DNA of 64,000 nucleotides from Methylobacter sp. KS41 (GTDB lineage Bacteria; Pseudomonadota; Gammaproteobacteria; Methylococcales; Methylomonadaceae): NCBI GenBank assembly GCA_002862125.1, contig PHSP01000001.1, positions 1,584,501 to 1,648,500 of the forward strand, read 5' to 3'. Shown piece by piece: positions 21,021 to 30,883 of this stretch (position 1 is its first letter; each line of letters starts with the position of its first letter). The notes under the pieces were generated by a model. It saw only the letters and a program-made list of their open reading frames with translations, ran no database searches and was not told where the DNA came from. The position numbers and the translations under genes were made by a program.

Positions 21021-21776
21021 CTATTTCTTTTCTTTTATATGTAAATAGCCATTCAATTTAAGTTCGATGTTTCTTGGATTTTCGTTCCTGGCGATAGCGG
21101 CAATGCCGGCGGCCATCATTTCTCTGGCTTGATTATCAGCAAAAATTTGCGCTTTTAGTTTATTGGCTATCGGCAAAAAAATTAAATTGGCGGACCCCAC
21201 GCCATAGATGGTCGCCACAAAAGCAGTGGCGATACCTTTACCCAATAGCGTTGGGTCAGCCAGATTCTCCATGACATGTATCAGCCCCATAACCGCGCCA
21301 AGAATACCAATTGTGGGCGCATAACCGCCCATGGCTTCGTAAAGCCTCGCCGCCTGATAGTCCCGGTTTTCTTTGGCGGTCATTTCCAATTCCAGTATAT
21401 CGCTTATGGTCTCAGGTTGATTTCCGTCAACCAAAAGCTGCAAGCCCTTTTGTAAATAGGGATCTTTTTCTCTGTCTATCAAGTTTTCCAGCCCTAGCAA
21501 TCCTTTTCTGCGAACCTGAAAACTCCAGCCGACTATTTGTGAAATTTGCGCTTCGAGATTCATTTCTCTTGGTCTGAAAATCCATAAAAACATTTCCATG
21601 CTTCTTAAAAATATCAGCGGTGGAAATTGTAAGAGAGTCGCGCCTATGGTTCCCCCAAACACAATGATAAGAGCGGGACCATTCACCAACGACCCTATTG
21701 CGCCGCCCTCCAGCAAGTTTCCCAGCAAAAGGGCGATGACGCTTACCAGAATGCCTATGATGCTTAAAATATCCAT
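21021..21776 (-). CDS. motC: Flagellar stator protein MotA/MotC
   Basis: The 251-residue inner-membrane ion-channel subunit has four hydrophobic segments (about 4-20, 32-50, 150-168, 182-200), a large cytoplasmic loop with the charged torque-generating region (RKGLLGLENLIDREKDPYL), and the family motif YAPTIGILGAVMGLIHVM. It is 3 bases from motD, so the two are coupled. A hairpin-like CACAAG/CTTGTG region precedes it after fliA. Confidence 0.93.
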   Translation of the reverse strand: MDILSIIGILVSVIALLLGNLLEGGAIGSLVNGPALIIVFGGTIGATLLQFPPLIFLRSMEMFLWIFRPREMNLEAQISQIVGWSFQVRRKGLLGLENLIDREKDPYLQKGLQLLVDGNQPETISDILELEMTAKENRDYQAARLYEAMGGYAPTIGILGAVMGLIHVMENLADPTLLGKGIATAFVATIYGVGSANLIFLPIANKLKAQIFADNQAREMMAAGIAAIARNENPRNIELKLNGYLHIKEKK

Positions 21777-21853
21777 TAACCGTGCGCCGTGATGTTTAAG
21801 AAAGACACAAGCGTTGCCTTTTTAAGCTTTCGTCTTGTGCATAAACCAGTACC

Positions 21854-22585
21854 TTAATTGTTATTCAACCATCCGGATAGTCTTGATCGTAATCTCAACA
21901 CAGCCTGCGTACTAATTTGACTGACTCTGGATTCGCTTATATTCAAAACCTCGCCAATTTCACGCAAATTGAGTTCATCATCATAATAAAGCGATATGAC
22001 CAGACGCTCGCGCTCCGGCAACTTCATGATGGCGTTTGTCAGCGCTTGCTTAAAACCGTCACGGCTTAAACCGTTTAGCGGTTCTTCTTCCATGCTTTGC
22101 GATTCGTCATTGCAATAATCTCCGGTTTCGGCCAGTTCTTCTACACTGAACACCCGGCAACTGATTGAATCCTGAAGAATTTGATTGTATTCATCAATAG
22201 TTATGCCTAAATAGTCCGCTATATCAACATCCCGTGCCTCGCAGCCGGTTTTATTTTCAATAGCCTGTATGGCGCCGCTTACCATCCTGGATTTTTTATG
22301 AACTGAACGCGGCGTCCAGTCAGAACGGCGGATTTCATCCAGCATAGCCCCCCTGATTCGAATACCGGCATAAGTCTCAAAACTTGCCCCCTGAGCAACA
22401 TCAAACTGCTTGATGGCTTCCAGTAACCCGAGCATCCCGGCCTGAATCAAATCGTCAACCTGGACTGAATCAGGCAATCTGTTTGATAAGTGATAGGCAA
22501 TGCGTTTAACTAACGGCGCATGCCCCATGATGCGCTCATCGACACCGGCAGCCTGTATCGATGCATACATTGCCGCGGCGTTCAT
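21854..22585 (-). CDS. fliA: RNA polymerase sigma-28 factor FliA
   Basis: The 243-residue flagellar sigma factor drives late genes such as fliC. Region 2 (LVKRIAYHLSNRLPDSVQVDDLIQAGMLGLLEAI, RGAMLDEIRRSDWTPRS) and region 4 (ERLVISLYYDDELNLREIGEVLNISESRVSQIST) are intact. It overlaps fleN by 4 bases. A perfect sigma-28 promoter lies before fliC at 62512-62538 in this same window. Confidence 0.97.
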   Translation of the reverse strand: MNAAAMYASIQAAGVDERIMGHAPLVKRIAYHLSNRLPDSVQVDDLIQAGMLGLLEAIKQFDVAQGASFETYAGIRIRGAMLDEIRRSDWTPRSVHKKSRMVSGAIQAIENKTGCEARDVDIADYLGITIDEYNQILQDSISCRVFSVEELAETGDYCNDESQSMEEEPLNGLSRDGFKQALTNAIMKLPERERLVISLYYDDELNLREIGEVLNISESRVSQISTQAVLRLRSRLSGWLNNN

Positions 22586-23454
22586 GGCACATCCATTTGG
22601 GAGTCGTACTGAATCATCCTCTCAATAAAAAACTCAATATAATTACCGGCCAGGGTTTTCAGGGGCCAGCTATCGATCTTTCCGGCCAGCTCTTTCACTG
22701 CAATAGATGCTTTGCTGCCTGGATATGCCACAACTACCGGCGTTTGTTTTTGAACAGACCGGCATAAATAGTCATCATAGGGTACCGAGCCTAAAAACCG
22801 CAGATTGACATCCAGATAATGATCAGTCACTTTAATTAATTTCTGGAATAATGCCTGGCCTTGTTGAACGGTTTGAACCATATTGGCAACCACATGGAAA
22901 TTGGACAGGTTGTAATCTCTGTTAAGCAATTTAATAAAGGCATAGGCGTCGGTTAGCGATGTCGGTTCATCGCAGGCAACAACGATAATTTCCTGGCAGG
23001 CCCTGGCAAAATTCACCACGCTTGCCGATATCCCGGCCGCCGTATCTACAATTAGCACATCCAGATCCTGACCGATTTCACTGAATGCACGAACCACAGC
23101 CGCCTGTTCAATCGTTGAAAGTTCAGACATTCTCTGTATGCCTGATGCCCCCGGAATCACCTTTAAGCCTGAAGGACCATCCAGCATGATCTCCGCCAGA
23201 GTTTTATCGCCTGACAAAACATGAAGCAGATTAAATTTTGGGTAAATGCCTAACAGAATATCAACATTTGCCAGCCCCATATCGGCATCCAGTAAAGCGA
23301 CCCGCCTTCCTGCCTGAGCAAGCGCTATGCCTAGGTTTACGGACAAATTCGTTTTACCCACGCCGCCTTTCCCGCTGGTTATCGCAATTACCCGGACAGG
23401 ATTTGTTTTTTTCATATTTCTTATTCCACCCGCTTGATCGGATTGTTTATGCAT
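22582..23454 (-). CDS. fleN: Flagellar number regulator FleN (MinD-like ATPase)
   Basis: ParA/MinD-family ATPase that limits the number of polar flagella, in known systems by restraining FleQ and opposing FlhF. A deviant Walker A, TSGKGGVGKTNLSVNLG, is near the N-terminus, followed by DADMGLANVD and VDTAAGIS. The start is placed at Met (MHKQSDQ), giving 290 residues. This overlaps flhF by 8 bases and has AAGG upstream; the longer frame to 23511 would run far into flhF. It is coupled to fliA downstream. Confidence 0.93.
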   Translation of the reverse strand: MHKQSDQAGGIRNMKKTNPVRVIAITSGKGGVGKTNLSVNLGIALAQAGRRVALLDADMGLANVDILLGIYPKFNLLHVLSGDKTLAEIMLDGPSGLKVIPGASGIQRMSELSTIEQAAVVRAFSEIGQDLDVLIVDTAAGISASVVNFARACQEIIVVACDEPTSLTDAYAFIKLLNRDYNLSNFHVVANMVQTVQQGQALFQKLIKVTDHYLDVNLRFLGSVPYDDYLCRSVQKQTPVVVAYPGSKASIAVKELAGKIDSWPLKTLAGNYIEFFIERMIQYDSQMDVP

Positions 23455-24838
23455 AACCTTGCGCCATCCACGGTTCATAATCAACATTGCCATTAAAACC
23501 GTTTTCCGCATTCAACTCGGCTACGCAGTGCTCGATTAAAGAGCGGGCATGAGGGCTATGGATATCTTCAGGCACTTGCTGGCCATCAGTTACAAAAGAC
23601 AACGGCAGGTTGTGTTCAATTATCGAAGAAATCGCCGAGCCAATCGTTACCGCTTCATCAAGTTTTGTCAAAATACTCGCCTTTGGATCAAATACCGCAA
23701 ATGCCTTGATAATCGCATTCATTGCCCTGTATTCGGTCGCAGCAGACATCACCAGATACGATCTGATGGATAATTCACTTTGTTGCAAGGCATTGATTTG
23801 ATCAACCAGTTTCATATCGCGCTGGTTCATGCCTGCGGTATCAATCAGAATAAGACGTTTATCCGCAAAACCATTAATAATGCTATGTAACTCTTTCGCA
23901 CTAGTGGCCACGCGAACCGGCACATTGAGGATGCGCCCGTAGATATTAAGTTGTTCGTGAGCAGCAATACGGTAGTTATCCATTGAAATCAAGGCAACTT
24001 GGCTTGAACCGTGTTTTAACACAAATTTAGCTGCCAGCTTGGCAATGGTTGTTGTCTTGCCTACGCCGGTTGGCCCGACTAAAGCAACTATGCCCCCGGA
24101 TTCCAGCAGTTTATCATCCGCTATCGGTAACACTTTAACCAGCATTTCCTGCGCTTTTGCAAAAGCCAATTCAGGATCGCTGTGATCAGTAAATTGATCG
24201 GCAATCATAAGGCCCAATTTTTTTGAAATACTCATACCCGCTAAACGTTTAAGCAAATCAGTTTTGACCGGCGTGGCTTGCGAATTATGGGCCCAACTGA
24301 TATTCGCCAGTTTGGCGTCCATGGCGGCTCTTAAGTTTTTCAGCTCCAGACTCATTTCCATTAATAGCTTATCGGAGATAACAGACTGTTTTTCCGGGAC
24401 TTTAAGATGCTTTGGCGAATCCTCCCTGAAAGAATATGCATTGCTGTTTGACGCTGTTGTTTCGGGTTTTACGCGTAACTGCATTTTCTCCGCATAACCT
24501 ACATATTGGTCAATATTTTGGCGGACTGGATGTTCAGGCTCCAAAGCGGTCAGATTCTGTTTTCGCTGGCTGTCTAAAAGTTGCAGCCGTTTTTTTGCCG
24601 CATCAAAATTAGGCAATACAATTTTTTTAGTCTTGTTTGCTGGAGACTCTTGCAGCTCATTGGTCTGCGTTTGTAACTTGTTATGAACCGACTGTTCATC
24701 AAAATCCCGCGCGGCAACAATTTCAATACCACCGTCAACGGTCCGGTTAGACATGATAACGGCATCGGAGCCCAACTCCTCTTTAACCATACGCATGGCT
24801 TGGCGTATGTCTGCCGCAAAAAAACGCTTAATTTTCAT
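23447..24838 (-). CDS. flhF: Flagellar placement GTPase FlhF
   Basis: The 463-residue SRP-type GTPase marks the pole for flagellar assembly. The N-terminal basic region begins MKIKRFFAADIRQAMRMVKE. A variable middle follows. The C-terminal NG domain has VGPTGVGKTTTIAKLAAKF (G1), SMDNYRIAAHEQL, DTAGMNQRD (G3) and ILTKLDEA (G4). Overlaps of 4 bases with flhA and 8 with fleN show tight coupling. FlhF with FleN indicates polar flagellation. Confidence 0.96.
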   Translation of the reverse strand: MKIKRFFAADIRQAMRMVKEELGSDAVIMSNRTVDGGIEIVAARDFDEQSVHNKLQTQTNELQESPANKTKKIVLPNFDAAKKRLQLLDSQRKQNLTALEPEHPVRQNIDQYVGYAEKMQLRVKPETTASNSNAYSFREDSPKHLKVPEKQSVISDKLLMEMSLELKNLRAAMDAKLANISWAHNSQATPVKTDLLKRLAGMSISKKLGLMIADQFTDHSDPELAFAKAQEMLVKVLPIADDKLLESGGIVALVGPTGVGKTTTIAKLAAKFVLKHGSSQVALISMDNYRIAAHEQLNIYGRILNVPVRVATSAKELHSIINGFADKRLILIDTAGMNQRDMKLVDQINALQQSELSIRSYLVMSAATEYRAMNAIIKAFAVFDPKASILTKLDEAVTIGSAISSIIEHNLPLSFVTDGQQVPEDIHSPHARSLIEHCVAELNAENGFNGNVDYEPWMAQGYA

Positions 24839-26949
24839 CGTGCTGCCTCATTTGTTAAAGTACGCCTCCCGACAGTTGAAACCACTTTGATCTGACGATC
24901 CGCAGGTATTTCATTGTATGCCAGGACATGTAATCCGGTGATTGAATAACGGACGAATCTGGCCAGCCAGGGACGGACATAAGAAGACACCAGCAATATG
25001 GCTGTTTGTCCTTCCATTTCCATTTTTTGCGTATTTTCCTGTAATGATTTGTGCATTTGCTCAGCTAACCCTGGTTCAATGCCGGCATTTTTTTCGTCCG
25101 CCGTCTGAAGAGAATTATGCAACAACTGTTCCAACTCATAATCCAGAGTAATAACCGGCAACTCATTTTGTATTCCATTGATTTCATGAACAATTAACCG
25201 GCCCAATGAGGATCGCACTGCCGACGTCAAGATGTCAGGATCTTGACTCTTAAAGCCATACTCCGCCAAAGTTTCGGCAATACTGCGCATATCGCGGATA
25301 GGCACGCGTTCTTGTAGCAGGTTTTGCAACACCTTGACCACTAGTCCTAATGGCAAGGTTTTCGGCACCAAATCCTCAACCAGTTTGGGTGCTGATTTAG
25401 CCAGATTTTCAAGGATTTTCTGGGTCTCTTCATAACCGAATAGTTCATGGGAATGCCCTTGCAAAAGATGGCTAAGATGGGTGGCTATTACGGTTCCGGG
25501 ATCAACTACCGTATAACCCAGAGTTTGCGCATGATCTTTCTGGTTCGGCTCTATCCATACCGCATCCAGGCCAAAAGCAGGATCTTGACACGCCTTGCCC
25601 TGCAAAGTACCGAAAACACGGCCCGGATTAATGGCCATCTCCATTTCCGGCATAATTTCAGACTCCCCTACCGTCACGCCCAGCAGTGAAATCCGGTAGG
25701 CCGTTGGACTTAAATCAAGATTATCCCGGATATGCACCGGGGGAATTAAAAAACCTAACTCCTGAGACAATTTCTTTCGCACGCCTTTGATTCGGGTCAT
25801 CAATTGTCCGCCCTGATTTTTATCCACCAGGGGAATCAGCCGGTACCCTACTTCCAGGCCAACAATATCAACAGGCATCACATCATCCCAACCCAGTTCT
25901 TTAATCTCGGGAACGGCATGGGCCAGCTCCTGCGGAGAATCGATGTCAACCAGCTGAGCTTCTTTATGCCGCTTATCAATAAACCAGGCGGAACCCGCCA
26001 AAACCGAGGCCAGCAGGATAAATACAAGATTCGGCATCCCCGGAATAATGCCCAGCGCGCCTATAACCGCCGCAGTAATCAACAATGCTTTCGGATTTTC
26101 AAATAGCTGAGCGGTCATCTGCTGGCCGATATTTTGGCCGCTGCTGCCCACCTTGGTTACCACCAGCGCGGATGCTGTCGACAATAATAAGGAAGGAATC
26201 TGGGCGACCAGTCCGTCGCCGATGGTTAACAATACGTATATTTTGCCTGCTTCCGCAAAGCTCATGCCGTGTTGACCGATACCAATAGCCAAACCGCCGA
26301 TCATATTGACGAATAAAATAATAATGCCGGCAATCGCATCGCCCCTGACAAACTTGCTCGCGCCATCCATGGAACCATAAAAATCGGCTTCGGTGGCCAC
26401 TTCTGCGCGCCGCGAACGCGCTTCATCCTGGGTAATCAAGCCTGCATTCAGATCCGCATCAATCGCCATTTGCTTACCCGGCATGGCATCCAGCGTAAAC
26501 CTGGCTCCTACTTCGGCAACCCGTCCCGCACCTTTGGTAACAACCATAAAATTGATGACCACAAGAATGGTAAAAACCACTAGGCCAACAGCAAAGTTTC
26601 CCCCGATGACAAAAGCGCCGAAAGCTTCAATTACCTTGCCAGCGGCATCTCCGCCGTTATGCCCTTCCAGTAATACGATACGTGTCGAGGCCACATTCAA
26701 CGCCAGACGCAATAATGTCGCCAGCAGAATAACCGTTGGAAAGGCCGCAAACTCCAGCGGCTTCAGTGTATAAACAACAACCAGCAAGATGATTAACGCG
26801 AAGGCTATATTAAAGGTAAACAGCATATCCAGTAAAAATGCCGGCAAGGGCAACATGATCATTGCCAGAATCAAGACAATAACCAATGGCGCGCCTAACT
26901 CGGCTTTGCCCAGCAGCTTTAATGCCGTTGTTGCTTTACTAAAATTCAT
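24835..26949 (-). CDS. flhA: Flagellar export apparatus protein FlhA
   Basis: The 704-residue export-gate component has seven to eight N-terminal membrane helices (to about residue 330) and a large cytoplasmic ring domain. The FHIPEP signature region appears as RVAEVGARFTLDAMPGKQMAIDADLNAGLI near 142-171, with GDGLVAQIPSLLLSTA beyond. It follows flhB by 2 bases and overlaps flhF by 4. Confidence 0.97.
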   Translation of the reverse strand: MNFSKATTALKLLGKAELGAPLVIVLILAMIMLPLPAFLLDMLFTFNIAFALIILLVVVYTLKPLEFAAFPTVILLATLLRLALNVASTRIVLLEGHNGGDAAGKVIEAFGAFVIGGNFAVGLVVFTILVVINFMVVTKGAGRVAEVGARFTLDAMPGKQMAIDADLNAGLITQDEARSRRAEVATEADFYGSMDGASKFVRGDAIAGIIILFVNMIGGLAIGIGQHGMSFAEAGKIYVLLTIGDGLVAQIPSLLLSTASALVVTKVGSSGQNIGQQMTAQLFENPKALLITAAVIGALGIIPGMPNLVFILLASVLAGSAWFIDKRHKEAQLVDIDSPQELAHAVPEIKELGWDDVMPVDIVGLEVGYRLIPLVDKNQGGQLMTRIKGVRKKLSQELGFLIPPVHIRDNLDLSPTAYRISLLGVTVGESEIMPEMEMAINPGRVFGTLQGKACQDPAFGLDAVWIEPNQKDHAQTLGYTVVDPGTVIATHLSHLLQGHSHELFGYEETQKILENLAKSAPKLVEDLVPKTLPLGLVVKVLQNLLQERVPIRDMRSIAETLAEYGFKSQDPDILTSAVRSSLGRLIVHEINGIQNELPVITLDYELEQLLHNSLQTADEKNAGIEPGLAEQMHKSLQENTQKMEMEGQTAILLVSSYVRPWLARFVRYSITGLHVLAYNEIPADRQIKVVSTVGRRTLTNEAAR

Positions 26950-26951
26950 AG

Positions 26952-28085
26952 TTATGGATCCTGTCTAAAATGTTCAGGCACTTTAATATTTCCAGGTGGA
27001 AGCGGTTCATCCCAGTTATTTTCTCTGGCGATTTTTAATTGATAAATATAGGCAAGCACCTGAGCTACCGCCAAATAAAGCTCCTTGGGAATTTCTTTGT
27101 CTAATCCAGTTGAATAATACAAGGCTCTAGCCAAAGGCGGCGATGCGACCAGCGGGACATTTGCGCCGTTCGCCAGCAAGCGGATTTGCGCGGCTATCAA
27201 ATCAACACCCTTAGCTACCAGTTTCGGCGCACCGTTTGAATTCTGGTCATACTTTAAGGCCACTGCGTAGTGGCTGGGGTTGGTGACAATTACATCGGCT
27301 TTTGGCACTTGCGTCATCATGCGGTTTTGCGCCATGTCCATTTGTATTCTGCGCTGCCGCGATTTTACTTCGGGTCTGCCCTGTGATTCTTTACTTTCAT
27401 CCTTGATTTCCTGCAAAGTCATTTTCAACTTTTTACTGTGATCCCACAGCTGATAGGGAACATCAATCAGCGCCACCACTATTAATGAAGCACTGAGCAC
27501 CAGGAAACAAATACTGATGATATTTAGCGCATGGCTGATTGCCTGCTCTAAAGGCTCGGCGCCAAGCCCGGCCAACTCCTTGAGGAAATGCCGGGACAAT
27601 ATGACAGCGACCATAAAGATCAACAGGAATTTCAGTAATGCCTTGACCAGCTCAATCAAACCGCGCAAGGCGAACATTCTGGAGAGGCCTTTCACCGGAT
27701 CAAGTTTTTCCAGCTTTGGCGCCAGCGCATCCCAGCTAAACACCCAGCCGCCCAGTGCTAATGGAGCAACAATGGCGGCAACTACCATGACGGCGATAAA
27801 GGGCGCTATCAGCATAACGCCCTCAATCATATTCTGCTTTAAATAGATTACCGGGCTAAGAGGATCAAAAATGATTTCCCGGTTGAGTTGAAACTGTGTC
27901 CGCATTATGGCTAACAGCCTATTGCCCATTTGCTCGCCCAACATAAGCAAAAGAATGGCGCTGGTTATCAGCATTACAAAGGTATTAAGCTCCCTGGAAC
28001 GGGCAATCTGACCCTTTTTTTGAGCGTCTTCAAGACGCTTGCTGGTGGGTTCTTCGGTTTTTTCCTGATCTGAATCTTCAGCCAT
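26952..28085 (-). CDS. flhB: Flagellar export switch protein FlhB
   Basis: The 377-residue export-gate protein governs the switch from rod/hook to filament substrates. It has four membrane helices and a cytoplasmic tail with the self-cleavage site. Here that site is NPSH at 269-272 (TNPSHYAVAL), with Ser replacing the usual Thr of NPTH. The N-terminal DSDQEKTEEPTSKRL is characteristic. It precedes flhA in the operon; the gap to fliR is 107 bases. Confidence 0.97.
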   Translation of the reverse strand: MAEDSDQEKTEEPTSKRLEDAQKKGQIARSRELNTFVMLITSAILLLMLGEQMGNRLLAIMRTQFQLNREIIFDPLSPVIYLKQNMIEGVMLIAPFIAVMVVAAIVAPLALGGWVFSWDALAPKLEKLDPVKGLSRMFALRGLIELVKALLKFLLIFMVAVILSRHFLKELAGLGAEPLEQAISHALNIISICFLVLSASLIVVALIDVPYQLWDHSKKLKMTLQEIKDESKESQGRPEVKSRQRRIQMDMAQNRMMTQVPKADVIVTNPSHYAVALKYDQNSNGAPKLVAKGVDLIAAQIRLLANGANVPLVASPPLARALYYSTGLDKEIPKELYLAVAQVLAYIYQLKIARENNWDEPLPPGNIKVPEHFRQDP

Positions 28086-28192
28086 AATTTAATCAAAATT
28101 GCTACAGCATTGCAGGACGGGATGCTTTTCCGCCCGCTTTTTTACCAGCAAACGGCTGACAAACTACATAGCCATTTGCCCGCCCAAGACTT

Positions 28193-28966
28193 TCAAAGCC
28201 TCAACAATCGCCCTATCAAATCATAGGCATCGGTTAAAATGCCAGCAAATTGATCCAGCACATCGGGTAATGTCAGCCAGATCAATACTATTCCCAGCAT
28301 TAACGTAACCGGAAAACCCACTGAAAAAATATTCAGTTGCGGAGCGGCGCGGGCTGCAACGCCAAAACTGATATTAACCAGCAACAGACTGACAATAACC
28401 GGCATCGCCAGTAATAAGCCTCCGGCAAACATGCGGCTGCTCCAGGCAATAATGCTCCAGATACCGGCCTGGGCTATGCCATCAGTACCAATCGGCAGGC
28501 TGGTAAAACTGTCCAGCAACATTTTTATCAGCAACAAGTGGCCATCCAAGCCGAGAAAAACTAACGTACTGGTTATGACATAAAGCTGCCCGATTATGGG
28601 CGCTTGCTGACCGTTTTGCGGATCGACCATGGAGGCAAATCCAAGCCCCATGCTCAAAGCGATGCCTTGCCCCGCAAAAGCGATTGCGGCAAAAACCAGC
28701 TGCACGATGAAACCGCTGGATAAGCCAATCATAACTTGCGCAATGGCCACCTTGAACCCTTCATAGCTAAACATGTCAACAGCCGGAAAAGCCGGCAATA
28801 AAGGCATAACCACAAAAGTCATTGCCACCGAAAGCATCAGCCTGACCCGGGCGGGAACAGCTTGATTACTAAACAGCGGGACGGCGACAAACATTGCACT
28901 GATACGCAACAACGGCCAAATAAACGACGCTACCTGCCCCTGGATTTGGGCTTCAGTAAAATTCAC
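28193..28966 (-). CDS. fliR: Flagellar export protein FliR
   Basis: Export-gate membrane protein of 257 residues with six hydrophobic segments. It contains RISAMFVAVPLFSNQAVPARVRLMLSVAMTF (given here as two stretches, RISAMFVAVPLF and VPARVRLMLS) and the SMGLGFASMVDPQNG signature. It begins 3 bases after fliQ and is the last of the fliPQR export genes before flhB. Confidence 0.95.
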   Translation of the reverse strand: MNFTEAQIQGQVASFIWPLLRISAMFVAVPLFSNQAVPARVRLMLSVAMTFVVMPLLPAFPAVDMFSYEGFKVAIAQVMIGLSSGFIVQLVFAAIAFAGQGIALSMGLGFASMVDPQNGQQAPIIGQLYVITSTLVFLGLDGHLLLIKMLLDSFTSLPIGTDGIAQAGIWSIIAWSSRMFAGGLLLAMPVIVSLLLVNISFGVAARAAPQLNIFSVGFPVTLMLGIVLIWLTLPDVLDQFAGILTDAYDLIGRLLRL

Positions 28967-28969
28967 AAT

Positions 28970-29239
28970 TTATCCAATTAATTGTGGAATATCCCTGATC
29001 AAGGCCTGAAAATAATCAAGATACATTTGCAGCATCCACGGCCCCAAAATCAATAGCACCAGACCGATTATTATTAACTTGGGCACAAATGTCAGTGTCG
29101 ATTCATTAATCTGAGTGGCTGCCTGAAACATAGCAATAATCAGGCCTACTGCCAAGGAAGATAATAAAACCGGGGCGGTCAGCTTTAATGCGACGATCAT
29201 CGCATCCTGGCTAACCCGGTAAATGGTTTCCGGCGTCAT
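28970..29239 (-). CDS. fliQ: Flagellar export protein FliQ
   Basis: Small 89-residue export-gate protein made almost wholly of two membrane helices (about 14-38 and 51-75). It has the conserved AMFQAATQINESTLTFVPK turn between them. Position between fliP and fliR is invariant in flagellar operons. Confidence 0.96.
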   Translation of the reverse strand: MTPETIYRVSQDAMIVALKLTAPVLLSSLAVGLIIAMFQAATQINESTLTFVPKLIIIGLVLLILGPWMLQMYLDYFQALIRDIPQLIG

Positions 29240-29256
29240 AATTTTGGCTCTCGTTA

Positions 29257-30015
29257 TCAGCTAACATAAAAACTCGCCGCCAGCATTTCCATTATCAAAG
29301 ACCAGCCATCAGCCAGAACAAAGAGCATTATTTTAAATGGCAGAGAAACAATCATCGGAGACAACATCATCATACCCATGGACATTAGTACGCTGGCAAC
29401 CACAAGGTCAATGATCATAAACGGCAAGAAAATTAAAAACCCAATCTGGAAAGCCGTTTTCAACTCACTTGTCACATAAGCGGATAACAGTATTGAGAAT
29501 GGCACTTCCTCGGCCGACTGGAGCTCGGAATGACCGGAAATCCTGATAAACAATTCCAGATCAGACTCGCGGGTTTGTTTCAGCATGAACTGCCTGAACG
29601 GTCCCGAAGCCTTTGTCAAAGCGGTAGTAACGTCAATTTTTTCCTCCAGATATGGCTGAACAGCTTCGGTATTGACCTTGTCGAATACCGGCATCATGAT
29701 AAAAATCGTCAAAAACAGAGACAGGCCCAATAATATCTGATTACTCGGCGCCTGCCCTGTGCCAAGCGCCTGCCGCAGCAAACTTAAAACAATCATGATC
29801 CGGGTAAACGAAGTCATTGTCAGCAACAAGGCAGGCAACACCGTTAACAAGGTCATTAACGCCAGAATCTGGATGGTTACGCTATAGGTCTGGCCGCCTT
29901 GCTTGTCCGTAGTCACAGTGACCGCTTCAATGCCTGCCGCGGCGTACCCCGGCGTTTCAATCAAGAGAAAGGCGACAGCGATTATAAATAACTGCGTCAA
30001 AATTCGGCTATGCAT
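29257..30015 (-). CDS. fliP: Flagellar export protein FliP
   Basis: The 252-residue export-gate protein has an N-terminal signal-like segment (about 5-26) and membrane helices thereafter. Family signatures are [22 protein letters not shown] and the late [23 protein letters not shown] region (split across helices). It overlaps fliO by 8 bases. Confidence 0.96.
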   Translation of the reverse strand: MHSRILTQLFIIAVAFLLIETPGYAAAGIEAVTVTTDKQGGQTYSVTIQILALMTLLTVLPALLLTMTSFTRIMIVLSLLRQALGTGQAPSNQILLGLSLFLTIFIMMPVFDKVNTEAVQPYLEEKIDVTTALTKASGPFRQFMLKQTRESDLELFIRISGHSELQSAEEVPFSILLSAYVTSELKTAFQIGFLIFLPFMIIDLVVASVLMSMGMMMLSPMIVSLPFKIMLFVLADGWSLIMEMLAASFYVS

Positions 30016-30475
30016 CAGAAGGGCCGCTTCGGCTGTGCTCAGTGCGGGCTTTTATCGCTTGCAGCAATTTTTGCGCAAACCCGTTTTCCGCATTTGTAGA
30101 TATTGAATCTTCCCTGAGCAAGCAATCGTCTCCCTCCAAAACGTGCAAGGTCTCAATGCGCCCGGGCGTCACTCCCAGAATAAGCTGTTTGTTGCCAACC
30201 TGGAGCAAAATGACTTTTTCCCGCATCCCTAACGAAAGCCCGCCGACAACACGCATTTTTTCCGCGCCGCTAACGGATAATCCGCTTAGCTTGCGCACTC
30301 CCCAAACACAAAGAAAAAATACGCTTAAGACGATCAGCAAGCCAATGCTCCACATTGCAACATCTCCGGAAGCAACGGTTCTGGCTGTCTGTTTTTGAAT
30401 ATCCGCGGCGAACATCGCTTCGCCGCCCGAAAAATACAAAAATAAAAGCCCGCAAAGAAATTTTATTAGCGGCAT
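30008..30475 (-). CDS. fliO: Flagellar biosynthesis protein FliO
   Basis: The 155-residue accessory protein assists FliP assembly. It has a signal-like N-terminus, one membrane helix (about 42-62), and a conserved cytoplasmic stretch [25 protein letters not shown]. The start shares its first base with the fliN stop (30475). Low conservation is normal for this family; identity rests on that motif and on the fliN-fliO-fliP order. Confidence 0.9.
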   Translation of the reverse strand: MPLIKFLCGLLFLYFSGGEAMFAADIQKQTARTVASGDVAMWSIGLLIVLSVFFLCVWGVRKLSGLSVSGAEKMRVVGGLSLGMREKVILLQVGNKQLILGVTPGRIETLHVLEGDDCLLREDSISTNAENGFAQKLLQAIKARTEHSRSGPSDA

Positions 30476-30840
30476 CAGGCTAGTCTTTTGACCCGTTCCG
30501 ACGGACTAATGACATCAGTTAAACGAATACCGAACTTATCATTGATCACGACTACTTCGCCATGCGCTATCAGCGTGCCGTTTACCAAAACGTCAAGCGG
30601 TTCTCCCGCAAACCGGTCCAGTTCAACAATCGAGCCTTGATTTAACTGCAACAAGTTTCTGATGTTAATCTGCGTCCGGCCAATTTCCAGGGAGAGAGTA
30701 ACAGGAACATCCAGAATAACATCCAGATTAAGTTCATCAGCCGAAGCCGCGGATGATTCTGTTCCCTCAAAATGGCTGGTAACTTCGTCAAATGCATCTG
30801 CCTTAACATCATGAACAGGTTCAATTGGTTCTTGATTCAT
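30475..30840 (-). CDS. fliN: Flagellar switch protein FliN
   Basis: C-ring protein of 121 residues. The acidic, variable N-terminus is followed by the SpoA domain, about 44-115: LDVILDVPVTLSLEIGRTQINIRNLLQLNQGSIVEL (read as consecutive blocks), then LDVLVNGTLIAHGEVVVINDKFGIRLTDV. It joins FliM in the C ring, where CheY-P binding alters rotation. It is downstream of fliM by 43 bases. Confidence 0.96.
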   Translation of the reverse strand: MNQEPIEPVHDVKADAFDEVTSHFEGTESSAASADELNLDVILDVPVTLSLEIGRTQINIRNLLQLNQGSIVELDRFAGEPLDVLVNGTLIAHGEVVVINDKFGIRLTDVISPSERVKRLA

Positions 30841-30883
30841 TTTTTTTCACACTTATATCGTTTTTGTCAAACTCTGAACCGCC

